A stretch of 64,000 nucleotides of DNA from Algoriphagus lacus. GTDB taxonomy: Bacteria; Bacteroidota; Bacteroidia; Cytophagales; Cyclobacteriaceae. Of the stretch, positions 43,554 through 51,581 are shown piece after piece. Every line of letters starts with the position of its first letter. Positions within the stretch are counted from its first letter, which is position 1. The position numbers and the translations under genes are program-made. The notes beneath the pieces were generated by a model that worked only from the letters and a program-made list of their open reading frames with translations, searched no databases and was not told the origin of the DNA. The stretch is from positions 186,001 through 250,000 of the forward strand of contig NZ_QXML01000004.1 in the NCBI RefSeq assembly GCF_003583985.1, written 5' to 3'.

Positions 43554-44768
43554 ATGGAAAAGCCTATTAACACACCCGTAAAAAATCTCATTCTATGCTT
43601 TGCCGCCTTTTTGTTTTTCGAATTATGCATCATGGTAATAGCGCATGCCTTGGAAAATCCACCCGCCAAACTTCTGATCCTGATAGGAGCTGGTTGGTTG
43701 ATGTGGACCTTTGTAGAGTATGGAATCCACCGATTTCTGATGCACGAATTAATTGTCCCCGGAAAAAAAGATGAGCTTTTTCATCACCAAAATCACCATC
43801 AAAATCCCAGTGAACTCCTGGTCGGCTGGCCACACCGTTTGTTGATAGGTGTTTTGGGTAGTTTACTATTGGTTGTAGCAATTATTTACCAAAACCCTTC
43901 TTTCTCTTTTTTTACCGGTTTCTTTATCGGCTTTTTGTTTTATAATTTCCTTCATTACCTACTGCACAGACCCATTGGAAAATTCCTGCTTCCCAATGTC
44001 CAACGAGCTCATATTCTTCACCATACCCGATTTCCAAATTGTGGATACAGTTTTAGTACTGTACTTTGGGATTGGCTCTTTGATACCTTACCTCCAGCAG
44101 ATGCATTGGTTACAGAGCAAATGAAAAAGACTTACTTCAACCCAAGAGCCCCAAGACAAAGACAAAAACCAAATTTAATAGTAGACTGTAACTTAAAAAA
44201 GGAAACCAGTTCAACTCTCTTCATTCTGATTGCAGGCGCCCTACTTCCAAGCTGCGTACCGGTATTTTCAGACCTTCAAAGCGCCCGCACTGTTGGAGCC
44301 GGACAAGTGGAAATGACTCCATTTGTTACAATCAATGATGCACAAACTGAATATGGTGCCAATGTAGCAATCGGTATTACCCCCAATTTTGATCTCTGGG
44401 CGAGGTATGAATACGTGTCTTTAGGAGATGGAGAAGGTACGGGAGTATTCGGCATGGGTCCAAAATTCGGAATTGTACCCGGACGGATTGCAGCGTTTCT
44501 ACCTGTTGGAAATGCCTTTAATCCCGACTTCTCGGATAATTGGCAATTTCAGCCCACGATACTTCTTACCCAACCCATAGTGGATGACAAATTTGAAGCA
44601 ACACTTTCACCCAAATACCTGGTCTATTTCTGTGATTCCTGCGGTGGATATTTTGCTACCAATCTGGGATTTGCATGGGGAAAAGATTTGAATCTTTGGG
44701 CAATCCGGGCTGAGTATGGAAGGATTTTCAGCGAAGGTGGAGTTGGCCAATTCAGCATGGGCTTTTGA
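43554..44768 (+). CDS. Fatty-acid hydroxylase fused to lipoprotein/barrel
   Basis: The 404-residue frame has two unlike parts. Residues 1-195 are a fatty acid hydroxylase/sterol desaturase domain with about four membrane spans and di-iron His clusters HRFLMHE, HHQNHH, HYLLHR and HILHH. A polar linker follows. Residues about 214-234 read like a lipoprotein signal (KKETSSTLFILIAGALLPSC), and residues 235-404 form a beta-rich region resembling a small outer-membrane barrel. The combination makes little topological sense in one polypeptide. Two genes could have merged by loss of a stop and a start codon, or by a frameshift near the A6 run at 44193-44198. The hydroxylase part is confident; single-protein status is not. 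Confidence 0.75.
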   Translation: MEKPINTPVKNLILCFAAFLFFELCIMVIAHALENPPAKLLILIGAGWLMWTFVEYGIHRFLMHELIVPGKKDELFHHQNHHQNPSELLVGWPHRLLIGVLGSLLLVVAIIYQNPSFSFFTGFFIGFLFYNFLHYLLHRPIGKFLLPNVQRAHILHHTRFPNCGYSFSTVLWDWLFDTLPPADALVTEQMKKTYFNPRAPRQRQKPNLIVDCNLKKETSSTLFILIAGALLPSCVPVFSDLQSARTVGAGQVEMTPFVTINDAQTEYGANVAIGITPNFDLWARYEYVSLGDGEGTGVFGMGPKFGIVPGRIAAFLPVGNAFNPDFSDNWQFQPTILLTQPIVDDKFEATLSPKYLVYFCDSCGGYFATNLGFAWGKDLNLWAIRAEYGRIFSEGGVGQFSMGF

Positions 44769-44822
44769 TTTAATCTTAATCCCAATGAGTAAGGTTTTTT
44801 AAAAACTTTTGGTGAAAAATCG

Positions 44823-44845
44823 GGAGGTCAAAACCTCCTTTTTTT
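44823..44845 (+). terminator. Terminator after the hydroxylase/barrel gene
   Basis: GGAGGT (44823-44828) and ACCTCC (44833-44838) form a 6-bp stem with a 4-base loop, followed by seven T. Confidence 0.85.
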
Positions 44846-45070
44846 ATGCTTAACCGAAAAGGATAATCAAAATTGGAATATTGCAATCTACCATAAAGTC
44901 AAAAATATCTAGTATAAATTTTATTTTGCTTTATTAGTTATTTTCAAAACATTTTTAATAATACAAATCTATCACCAAAATATTATTTCTTCTTCGTTGA
45001 TAATAAGTATAACTTTTCTTACTTTGAATTTGACTTTTATCGGTATTTGACTTTTCTAAAATAACCCAAT
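44846..45070. other. AT-rich intergenic region
   Basis: After the terminator the sequence is strongly AT-rich with no protein-like frame. It ends in a promoter candidate for the downstream regulator gene. Confidence 0.6.
44997..45026 (+). promoter_or_regulatory. Promoter candidate for the regulator gene
   Basis: TTG (44997-44999), a 19-base spacer and TTACTTTG (45019-45026) fit the Bacteroidota -33/-7 pattern (TTG, TAnnTTTG) with one mismatch. The leader to the ATG at 45071 would be about 40 bases. Confidence 0.45.
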
Positions 45071-46078
45071 ATGACGATTTCATCTAATACTCAGGCACAG
45101 TTTTTCCAAAGTCTGAAGCACACCATCCCCTCCTACGCATCTTTGGTAGACGAGGTCGCCGAAACCCTCAACGTGAGCATGGATAGTGCATACCGCAGAA
45201 TTCGAGGAGAAAAACTTCTTGACTTTGAAGAGCTGAGGATTCTTTGCCAACGATTCAACGTCTCGCTCGACAAGTTTTTTAGCATGAATTCAAATTCAAT
45301 TCAGTTTCAGGGTAGACTAAACACCTATCATGAAGATGCTTTTCAACTATGGATGGAAGACGTTTTGGCGCAGCTCAGTTTGGTCAACAGCTTCAGCCAT
45401 AGGCATGTATATTTTTTGGTTAAAGACATGCCTCCTTTCCACCATTATTACCATCCAGCCTTGGCAAGTTTCAAATTTTTCTTTTGGATGAAGTCGATTC
45501 TGTACTATGATAGCCTGAAAAATGAAAAGTTTGCCATTTCAGATAATCTCTATTCCAGATATCAGGAATTGACACAAAAGATCCTAAAAGTCTACCTCAA
45601 GGTACCCACTTCCGAGATTTGGAATGAAGAAGGATTGACTACCACGATCCGACAGATCGAAGTCTATCACGAAATGGGACTTATCAAAAACCCACAGGAT
45701 ACGATCACGCTGTATCATTGCCTTTTGGAAGTGATTGATCATCTCGAAAAGATGGCAGAAACGGGAAAAAAATCGATGTTTGGACAGACGCCAACCGAGG
45801 AAAGCGCGGAATACCGTCTTTTTCTCAATGAAATTGTACTCGGGGACAATACGTTCATGGCGGAAATCGGAGATACGAAAATTACCTACCTTAATCACAG
45901 CGTTCTCTATTTTGTGGGATCCGTTGATCAAAAATTCAACGAAAGCATGTTTCGAAATCTCGAAAATCTGATGAAAAAATCGACGCTGATCAGCGGAACC
46001 GGGGAAAAGGAACGTAAGCAGTTTTTCAATAAACTTCGAAAAAAAGTCCAGGCGAAGATCTCTTTGGTAGAAGTTTAA
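45071..46078 (+). CDS. HTH transcriptional regulator (BetR-like)
   Basis: The 335-residue protein has an N-terminal helix-turn-helix of XRE/BetR type. VDEVAETLNVSMDSAYRRIR (about residues 23-42) contains the recognition helix, and LDFEELRILCQRFNVSLDKF (about 46-65) completes the fold. The remaining 265 residues form a helical domain with many aromatics (HYYHPALASFKFFFWMKSIL), whose function I do not know; it could sense a ligand. There is no membrane span or signal peptide. It is preceded by a good promoter candidate and followed by the FGE-like lipoprotein gene on the same strand after about 60 bases. A regulatory link to either neighbour is untested. Confidence 0.75.
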   Translation: MTISSNTQAQFFQSLKHTIPSYASLVDEVAETLNVSMDSAYRRIRGEKLLDFEELRILCQRFNVSLDKFFSMNSNSIQFQGRLNTYHEDAFQLWMEDVLAQLSLVNSFSHRHVYFLVKDMPPFHHYYHPALASFKFFFWMKSILYYDSLKNEKFAISDNLYSRYQELTQKILKVYLKVPTSEIWNEEGLTTTIRQIEVYHEMGLIKNPQDTITLYHCLLEVIDHLEKMAETGKKSMFGQTPTEESAEYRLFLNEIVLGDNTFMAEIGDTKITYLNHSVLYFVGSVDQKFNESMFRNLENLMKKSTLISGTGEKERKQFFNKLRKKVQAKISLVEV

Positions 46079-46134
46079 ATCAATGTGAGCAGATCTTGAT
46101 GGCTTAAAATTACTTTTTCAGCTAACTTGCCAGA

Positions 46135-47247
46135 ATGAAACGCCCAGCATTTTCTTCCTTTCTTGTCTTTTCACTTATTCCAAGCCTTGTACTCTTTTCC
46201 TGTAAGTCAAAAGAGGAATCCAAGGAGGCAGTATCATCCTCTTCCACGTCTGCAGTTCAATTTGCAGACCCTGAGCCACCGCAAAAAGAAGCTGGAATGG
46301 CTTGGATACCCGGTGGAAAATTCACTATGGGAACAAACGAGGAAGATGCCTATCCTGCCGAAAAACCTGCCGTGGAAGTGGAGGTAAGCGGTTTTTGGAT
46401 GGATACCCATGAAGTTACCAATGCAGAATTTGCCAAGTTTGTAGAGGCAACTGGCTATGTCACAGTGGCTGAACGCAAGCCGGAATGGGAAGAGCTCAAA
46501 AAACAACTTCCTCCCGGAACACCCAAGCCGGATGAATCCATTTTGGTTCCTGGTTCCATGGTATTCTCCCCACCACCCTATGCCGTACCTACTGCTGATA
46601 TTTCCCTTTGGTGGAAATGGGTGAACGGTGCCAGCTGGAAGCACCCGGAAGGCCCTGAAAGCACGACCAAGGGGAGAGAAAACCATCCTGTAGTTCACAT
46701 TGCATTTGAAGATGCAGAGGCCTATGCCAGATGGGTTGGCAAGCGTCTCCCAACTGAATTTGAATGGGAATTTGCTGCTCGAGGAGGTGTAAACGGTAAG
46801 CGATTCGCATGGGGAGATGAACTTCATCCAAACGGACAATACCTTGCCAATACCTTTCAGGGAGTTTTCCCTCATCAAAATGACGGCAAAGACGGTTTTA
46901 TCGGAACGTCACCTGTGGCCACATTTGCTCCTAATCCATTTGGATTGTATGACATGATAGGCAATGTCTGGGAACTCACTTCGGACTGGTATGACTTTCT
47001 GAAATTTGCACGCCTTGCAGGACAAGCACCAAAACTGGATGCCGGTATGAACCCCTGCTACAATCCGGAAAATCCCTACGCCATGGAACATGTCATCAAA
47101 GGTGGCTCCTTCCTCTGTGCAGCAAACTACTGCGTCAATTATCGGCCTTCTGCCCGGCAGGGAACATCCTTTGATTCAGGTACTTCCAATGTAGGTTTCC
47201 GCCTTATAAAAGATCCCCAAACCAAAGCGCTTGGATTAAACCAATAA
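46135..47247 (+). CDS. FGE-like (SUMF1) lipoprotein
   Basis: The 370-residue protein has a lipoprotein signal ending LVLFSC (about Cys23). The rest is the formylglycine-generating enzyme fold: AWIPGGKFTMGT (about residues 55-66), FWMDTHEVTNAEFAKFVEAT, RLPTEFEWEFAARGG and GLYDMIGNVWELTSDWY. The segment GSFLCAANYCVNYRPSARQG keeps the two cysteines used by true FGE to bind copper and oxidise the sulfatase cysteine or serine-type site. Many bacterial relatives, such as GldK-type proteins, lack this pair. No sulfatase gene is nearby. It may act on exported sulfatases in the periplasm, which is inference. Confidence 0.85.
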   Translation: MKRPAFSSFLVFSLIPSLVLFSCKSKEESKEAVSSSSTSAVQFADPEPPQKEAGMAWIPGGKFTMGTNEEDAYPAEKPAVEVEVSGFWMDTHEVTNAEFAKFVEATGYVTVAERKPEWEELKKQLPPGTPKPDESILVPGSMVFSPPPYAVPTADISLWWKWVNGASWKHPEGPESTTKGRENHPVVHIAFEDAEAYARWVGKRLPTEFEWEFAARGGVNGKRFAWGDELHPNGQYLANTFQGVFPHQNDGKDGFIGTSPVATFAPNPFGLYDMIGNVWELTSDWYDFLKFARLAGQAPKLDAGMNPCYNPENPYAMEHVIKGGSFLCAANYCVNYRPSARQGTSFDSGTSNVGFRLIKDPQTKALGLNQ

Positions 47248-47265
47248 ATTCTAACTGAGTTATTC

Positions 47266-47298
47266 AAACGGCATTTAATCCAAGTGCCGTTTTTTTTA
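47266..47298 (+). terminator. Terminator after the FGE-like gene
   Basis: AAACGGCA (47266-47273) and TGCCGTTT (47285-47292) form an 8-bp stem with an 11-base loop, followed by a run of T that reaches 47297. Confidence 0.87.
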
Positions 47299-47308
47299 TT
47301 TCCATTTT

Positions 47309-48406
47309 ATGAACAAAATAAAATTCCTATTGCTATCCACTTTTCTTCTTTGGGGAAAAGTCTCTTTCGCTCAACTTACCCCTGGATTTTCTCCGAAAGA
47401 GTACAAAGACTTTTTGGGAATCACAGCCGGAAGCGTCCAGGATTCGGCTTTTAGAAAAGGCATACCTCAGAATCAAAACCTGAAACGGATTTATGAATCT
47501 CCATTGGTCGGACTGGACAACAAATGGTACCTATGGGTGAATAAACCTCAAAAAATCGCCTGGCTCACCATTCGGGGAACTGCCAATAACCCCACTTCCT
47601 GGTTGGCTAATTTTTACTCGGCAATGATTCCAGCAAAGGGAATGATGAAAATATCGGACACCAATTCCTTTGAATACAACTTCAGCAATAATCCCAAAGC
47701 AGCAGTTCATGTGGGTTGGACACTTTCCACTGGTGCACTGGCAGAGACCTTGGTTCCTAAGATGGATTCACTTTATCAGGCTGGCTATCGGGATTTTGTG
47801 GTTTCGGGGCACAGTCAGGGAGGGGCAATATCCTATCTTATGACGGCTCATTTATATCACCTAAAGGAATCCGGAAGATGGCCCGAACCGATTCGGATCA
47901 AGACTTACGCCAGTGCAGCACCTAAACCCGGTAACCTCTATTTTGCCTACCACTATGAATACATCACGCGTGGAGGCTGGGCATACAATGTGGTCAATGG
48001 GGCTGATTGGGTACCTGAGACTCCTTTTTCCGTGCAAACCGTGAAGGATTTCAACACCATCAATCCATTTACCGATGCCAGTGCTTTCATCAGCAAACAA
48101 AAATTCCCTCAGAAACTAATCTTCCGGAAGGTTTACAACAATCTGAACAAGCCGACGGAAAAGGCCAAAAAGAACTTCCAGAAGTATTTGGGAGAATTTG
48201 CCGGAAAACAAGTAACCAAAAACCTACCCGAATATCAATCTCCGGAGTTTTTCAACAGCAATCACTTTACCCGAGCGGGAAATTTCATCGTGCTGAATCC
48301 TGATGAGGAGTATTCCAAAATTTATCCCGACGACAAGGAAAAGGTATTCAGACACCACGGACTTCAACCTTATCTCTTTTTGCTGGAAAGGCAGTATCCT
48401 GAATAG
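47309..48406 (+). CDS. Secreted class-3 lipase
   Basis: The 365-residue protein has a signal peptide (cleavage near SFAQ, about residue 21). The lipase motif VVSGHSQGGAISYLM (about residues 165-179) contains the nucleophile Ser in GHSQG. IAWLTIRGTANNPTSWLANF upstream supplies the oxyanion region. A further Asp (NGADWVPETPF) and a His near the C-terminus could complete the triad. It should hydrolyse acylglycerols outside the cytoplasm. It is convergent with ribE with only nine bases between stops. Confidence 0.85.
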   Translation: MNKIKFLLLSTFLLWGKVSFAQLTPGFSPKEYKDFLGITAGSVQDSAFRKGIPQNQNLKRIYESPLVGLDNKWYLWVNKPQKIAWLTIRGTANNPTSWLANFYSAMIPAKGMMKISDTNSFEYNFSNNPKAAVHVGWTLSTGALAETLVPKMDSLYQAGYRDFVVSGHSQGGAISYLMTAHLYHLKESGRWPEPIRIKTYASAAPKPGNLYFAYHYEYITRGGWAYNVVNGADWVPETPFSVQTVKDFNTINPFTDASAFISKQKFPQKLIFRKVYNNLNKPTEKAKKNFQKYLGEFAGKQVTKNLPEYQSPEFFNSNHFTRAGNFIVLNPDEEYSKIYPDDKEKVFRHHGLQPYLFLLERQYPE

Positions 48407-48409
48407 ATT

Positions 48410-48436
48410 AGGCTATCAGGCAGTTGGATAGCCTTT
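48410..48436. terminator. Weak stem-loop between lipase and ribE
   Basis: AGGCTATC (48410-48417) and GATAGCCT (48427-48434) form a perfect 8-bp stem with a 9-base loop. The following T run is short. It overlaps the last bases of ribE and may stop transcription from either side. Confidence 0.5.
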
Positions 48437-49012
48437 GATAATGCGGGCTATGTACTTTCCTATGATATCAAATTCCAGATTGACCAAGTCCCCGACCTGA
48501 AGCTGATGGAAATTGGTATGTTCATATGTATAGGGAATAATCGCAACCGAAAACCGCCCCGGGCCTGAATTAAAGCAAGTCAAGCTCGTGCCGTTGATGG
48601 TAATGGAACCTTTTTCAACCGTGACATTACCAGTGGACTGGTCAAATTCAAAATCGAAAAGCCAGGATCCATTTTCATCGGAAATGCCCTTCACCACACC
48701 AGTTTGGTCCACGTGTCCCTGCACGATGTGCCCATCAAATCGGCCGTTTGCCGGCATGCAGCGCTCCAGGTTTACTTTCTTCCCAACTTTCCACCCTGCA
48801 AGGTTTGTCTTTCGGATGGTCTCCTCAATCGCCGTAACCCGATAAGTCTCCGAAGTCACATTTACCACCGTCAGACATACGCCATCATGGGCAAGAGACT
48901 GATCTACTTTGAGTTCAAAAGCGATGGAAGCACTTAAATCAAAATGCACATTGCTACCTTCTTGGGTGATTTTTTGGATTGTTCCAAAGGACTCGATAAT
49001 TCCTGTAAACAT
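48416..49012 (-). CDS. ribE: Riboflavin synthase alpha subunit
   Basis: The 198-residue protein converts 6,7-dimethyl-8-ribityllumazine to riboflavin. It has the typical opening MFTGIIESFGTIQKI and the tandem lumazine-binding repeats: AHDGVCLTVVNVTSETYRVT in the first half and GSITINGTSLTCF in the second, each with the ligand-binding Cys/Thr segment. MPANGRFDGHIVQGHVDQTG joins them. Length agrees with RibE (about 195-210). No other rib genes or FMN riboswitch are visible around it. Confidence 0.95.
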   Translation of the reverse strand: MFTGIIESFGTIQKITQEGSNVHFDLSASIAFELKVDQSLAHDGVCLTVVNVTSETYRVTAIEETIRKTNLAGWKVGKKVNLERCMPANGRFDGHIVQGHVDQTGVVKGISDENGSWLFDFEFDQSTGNVTVEKGSITINGTSLTCFNSGPGRFSVAIIPYTYEHTNFHQLQVGDLVNLEFDIIGKYIARIIKGYPTA

Positions 49013-49120
49013 GGCTGAAATTTAAACTTCGACAGATCAAACGGATAAGCAAAAAATGCCCTTCCGGGTTCAAAGTAAGGCAAATATTCATTTATCTTCG
49101 AACACCTAAACCCGCCCGGA

Positions 49121-49777
49121 ATGCTAAAACTTGAAGATACTTACCTGCACAAAGGAAAACGCCGCGCGCTTGTCGCCGAGCTTCGTGCAAAGGGTATCAA
49201 AAGTGAGCGGGTTTTGGAGGCGATCAATACCCTGCCCCGTCATTTTTTCTTTGACACCGCGCTGATTTCCCATGCTTACGAGGACAAAGCATTCCCAATT
49301 GGTGAAGGCCAGACGATTTCACAGCCTTATACGGTTGCGTTTCAGACGGAACTTTTGGATGTGAAACCTGGAGACAAAATCCTCGAAATCGGAACAGGAT
49401 CCGGATACCAGGGAAGCATTCTTCATCTGCTTGGTGCTGAAGTTTATACCATCGAGTACCAAAAAAAGCTGTTTGAAGGAACCCAACGGTTTTTGAAAAG
49501 GCTGGGGATTGAAATGCACCTCTTTTACGGAGATGGCACAGGTGGATTGCCTCAATTTGCTCCCTATGACAAAATCATTGTAACAGCCGGTGCTCCAGTG
49601 GTACCGGAGGCATTGATTCAACAGTTGAAAATCGGAGGCATTTTGGTCATTCCTGTTGGTGACCGCAAGCGTCAAGCCATGGTGAAAATCACCAAAAAGT
49701 CCTCAAAAGATATTATCAGGGAAGAATTCGATGGGTTCGCATTCGTGCCTCTCTTGGGAAAAGAAGGCTGGAAGTGA
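49121..49777 (+). CDS. pcm: Protein-L-isoaspartate O-methyltransferase
   Basis: The 218-residue SAM-dependent enzyme repairs isoaspartyl residues. The motif DKAFPIGEGQTISQPYTVAF (about residues 52-71) is family-specific, and ILEIGTGSGYQGSIL (about 87-101) is the SAM-binding motif I. PYDKIIVTAGAPVVPEALI (about 149-167) and GGILVIPVGDR (about 174-184) complete the core. Length is normal for cytoplasmic Pcm. No surE or rpoS partner is adjacent. After the stop, a repetitive intergenic stretch begins. Confidence 0.93.
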   Translation: MLKLEDTYLHKGKRRALVAELRAKGIKSERVLEAINTLPRHFFFDTALISHAYEDKAFPIGEGQTISQPYTVAFQTELLDVKPGDKILEIGTGSGYQGSILHLLGAEVYTIEYQKKLFEGTQRFLKRLGIEMHLFYGDGTGGLPQFAPYDKIIVTAGAPVVPEALIQQLKIGGILVIPVGDRKRQAMVKITKKSSKDIIREEFDGFAFVPLLGKEGWK

Positions 49778-49784
49778 AAGAATG

Positions 49785-49850
49785 GGAGGTTCGGAAGCTG
49801 GGAAGTTTGGAATTCAAACCGGAAAATTGAAACTGGCCCAAGATTAAACC
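49785..49850. repeat. Degenerate G/A-rich short repeats after pcm
   Basis: Words such as GGGAGGTTCGGAAG, CTGGGAAGTTTGGAA and GAAACTGG follow each other with slippage. This is low-complexity intergenic DNA of the same general kind as the CAATTTTTC words near 18340 and the insert in copA. No function can be assigned. Confidence 0.4.
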
Positions 49851-49992
49851 TGGAAATTCCATCATTACCCAAAAAATACAGCCTATTCGCCACTACATTT
49901 CAAACTCAATCAAAACAGTATAATGTTTTGAAATTTGATTTTTGTTCTAGCACGACAAAATTTTATTTCTATTTTTGTCCAAAATCAGCCAT

Positions 49993-50517
49993 ATGTCTAA
50001 GCAAAAGTTCGCAAAGGAATCTGTCACCATCATGACCGAAATGGTCCTTCCCAACGACACCAACACGCTCAACAATCTCATGGGGGGCCGTCTGATGCAT
50101 TGGATGGACATTGTGGCTGCCATTGCTGCTCAAAAACACTGCAACCGAATTGTGGTCACAGCTTCAGCTGACAGCATTTCTTTTAAGCAGCCGATTAATT
50201 TGGGGAATGTCGTCACCTTGAGATCTCAGGTGACCCGCTCGTTCAACTCATCCATGGAGGTGTTCATCGAAGTGACTGCAGAGGATATTCCCGCGAAAAA
50301 GAAAATCATGACTCACCGGGCCTTTTTCACCTTTGTGGCGGTGGATCAAAACGGTAGACCCATCGAAGTACCCGAACTAGTGCCTGAATCTCCAGAGGAA
50401 AAAGAACTTTTCGAAGGGGCATTGAGAAGAAGGCAACTGAGGTTGGTTTTGGCGAAGCGGATGAAGCCTGAAGATGCTATTGAACTGAAGTCTATCTTCA
50501 ACCTGGACGATAAATAA
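49993..50517 (+). CDS. Acyl-CoA thioesterase (YciA/ACOT-like)
   Basis: The 174-residue protein is a hotdog-fold acyl-CoA thioesterase: MVLPNDTNTLNNLMGGRLMH (about residues 16-35) holds the conserved Asn and Gly-Gly region with WMDIVAAIAAQKHC, and DSISFKQPINLGNVVTLRSQ (about 59-78) follows. The family hydrolyses acyl-CoA to the free acid and CoA in the cytosol. I choose the ATG at 49993 because the frame to 49975 begins with a TTG. The end has a charged extension (PEEKELFEGALRRRQLRL). A TATTTTTG box at 49970-49977 may be the -7 element of its promoter. Confidence 0.88.
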   Translation: MSKQKFAKESVTIMTEMVLPNDTNTLNNLMGGRLMHWMDIVAAIAAQKHCNRIVVTASADSISFKQPINLGNVVTLRSQVTRSFNSSMEVFIEVTAEDIPAKKKIMTHRAFFTFVAVDQNGRPIEVPELVPESPEEKELFEGALRRRQLRLVLAKRMKPEDAIELKSIFNLDDK

Positions 50518-50643
50518 TTGAAGATTGGCCTGTCGCTCCAACTGTTTGGAACTCCTGGCCAATCCTTAATTTTTGATTTCTTTTTCCTTTTTTAAATCAA
50601 GTTTAAGCTTTGCCAAACGGCATTTTTTGACCAATTTCCGGCC

Positions 50644-51270
50644 ATGGAAAAGGAAAGTCTTGAGGAACTCAAATCTCTGATCGAAGAGGAAATTTACCTG
50701 ATTCCTGAGGACAGGAAGGCGATTCTTGCCCAATTAGAGGGTATTCCCACCGCCAATTTGGACGTCAAACCTATCCCCGAGGCAATAACCCCTGTTGAGC
50801 ACCAACCTCAAAAGGAGTCTGTCGTCATTCCTGTTTCCTCTTCACAACCTGAACCTCAATCTATTGTCGAAGAACTTTTGGTTGAGCCGATAAAAATCCG
50901 TGGAAATTTCTCGAAAGGAGTCCTGATTCTGCATGAGGAAGGCGAGCTCAGCGCAGAAGTGATGGATATGCTAGTCAAAATGATCAATGCCTGCGGTCAT
51001 TCCATGAATGAGGTGGGTTTGGTCGCCTCCGAAAGTTTGGAAGGTCGCAGCATGGAGGACTTTTTGGCACTTAATTCCCATACAGTTTTAAAATTCGGAC
51101 GAATCAAGCATCCAATCAATGCACTGCCAGCACCATCCTATGAGGTTTTTGCCGAAAATGAAACCGAATATCTGTTTGCAGATTCATTAACCATGATCGC
51201 TGAAGACAAAAACCTGAAAAAGAAACTCTGGACTTCACTTCAAGTCCTCTTTAACCTTACATCTAAATGA
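50644..51270 (+). CDS. Unknown protein with HolD/psi-like C-terminus
   Basis: The 208-residue soluble protein starts with an acidic helix (MEKESLEELKSLIEEEIYLI) and a Pro/Gln-rich linker (about residues 45-80). A compact domain of about 125 residues follows, with GVLILHEEGELSAEVMDMLV, EVGLVAS, SHTVLKFGRIKHPINALPAP and a helix TEYLFADSLTMIAEDKNLKK. The end, where an ALP/SP segment precedes a helix with K/R-x-x-LW, resembles the DNA polymerase III psi subunit (HolD). The resemblance is weak and I do not assign it. It starts the cluster with DUF3817 and a kinase-like gene, overlapping the first by four bases. Confidence 0.55.
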   Translation: MEKESLEELKSLIEEEIYLIPEDRKAILAQLEGIPTANLDVKPIPEAITPVEHQPQKESVVIPVSSSQPEPQSIVEELLVEPIKIRGNFSKGVLILHEEGELSAEVMDMLVKMINACGHSMNEVGLVASESLEGRSMEDFLALNSHTVLKFGRIKHPINALPAPSYEVFAENETEYLFADSLTMIAEDKNLKKKLWTSLQVLFNLTSK

Positions 51271-51578
51271 ACGCCGAACAAACCAAATGGGCCCGACGCT
51301 TTAAGTGGATCAGTCTGATCGAAGGACTTTCTTTTTTGATCCTTCTTGGAATTGCTATGCCGATGAAATACGTATTTGATATGCCCTTGGCGGTCACCTA
51401 TGTGGGCTGGGTACACGGAATTCTTTTCATCCTGTACATCTACATGGTCTTCCCGACTGCACAAAAGCTGAAATGGGAATTTGGTCGGACTTTCTTTGCT
51501 TTACTCGCTTCGATTCTCCCTTTTGGTCCATTTATTTTTGACAGAAATCTGAAGAAAAACCAACACGTTGACTTTTAA
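51267..51578 (+). CDS. DUF3817 membrane protein
   Basis: The 103-residue protein has three hydrophobic segments. It opens RFKWISLIEGLSFLILLGIA (about residues 10-29), continues with VGWVHGILFILYIYMV (about 46-61), and ends with FGPFIFDRNLKK. This is the pattern of DUF3817, a small inner-membrane family of unknown function. The ATG overlaps the stop of the upstream gene by four bases and the next gene starts three bases after its stop, so the three genes form one operon. Confidence 0.85.
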   Translation: MNAEQTKWARRFKWISLIEGLSFLILLGIAMPMKYVFDMPLAVTYVGWVHGILFILYIYMVFPTAQKLKWEFGRTFFALLASILPFGPFIFDRNLKKNQHVDF

Positions 51579-51581
51579 GTC

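Noticed and set aside
48416..49120. FMN riboswitch near ribE
   Set aside because: The short upstream region shows no conserved RFN element sequence, and ribE stands alone.
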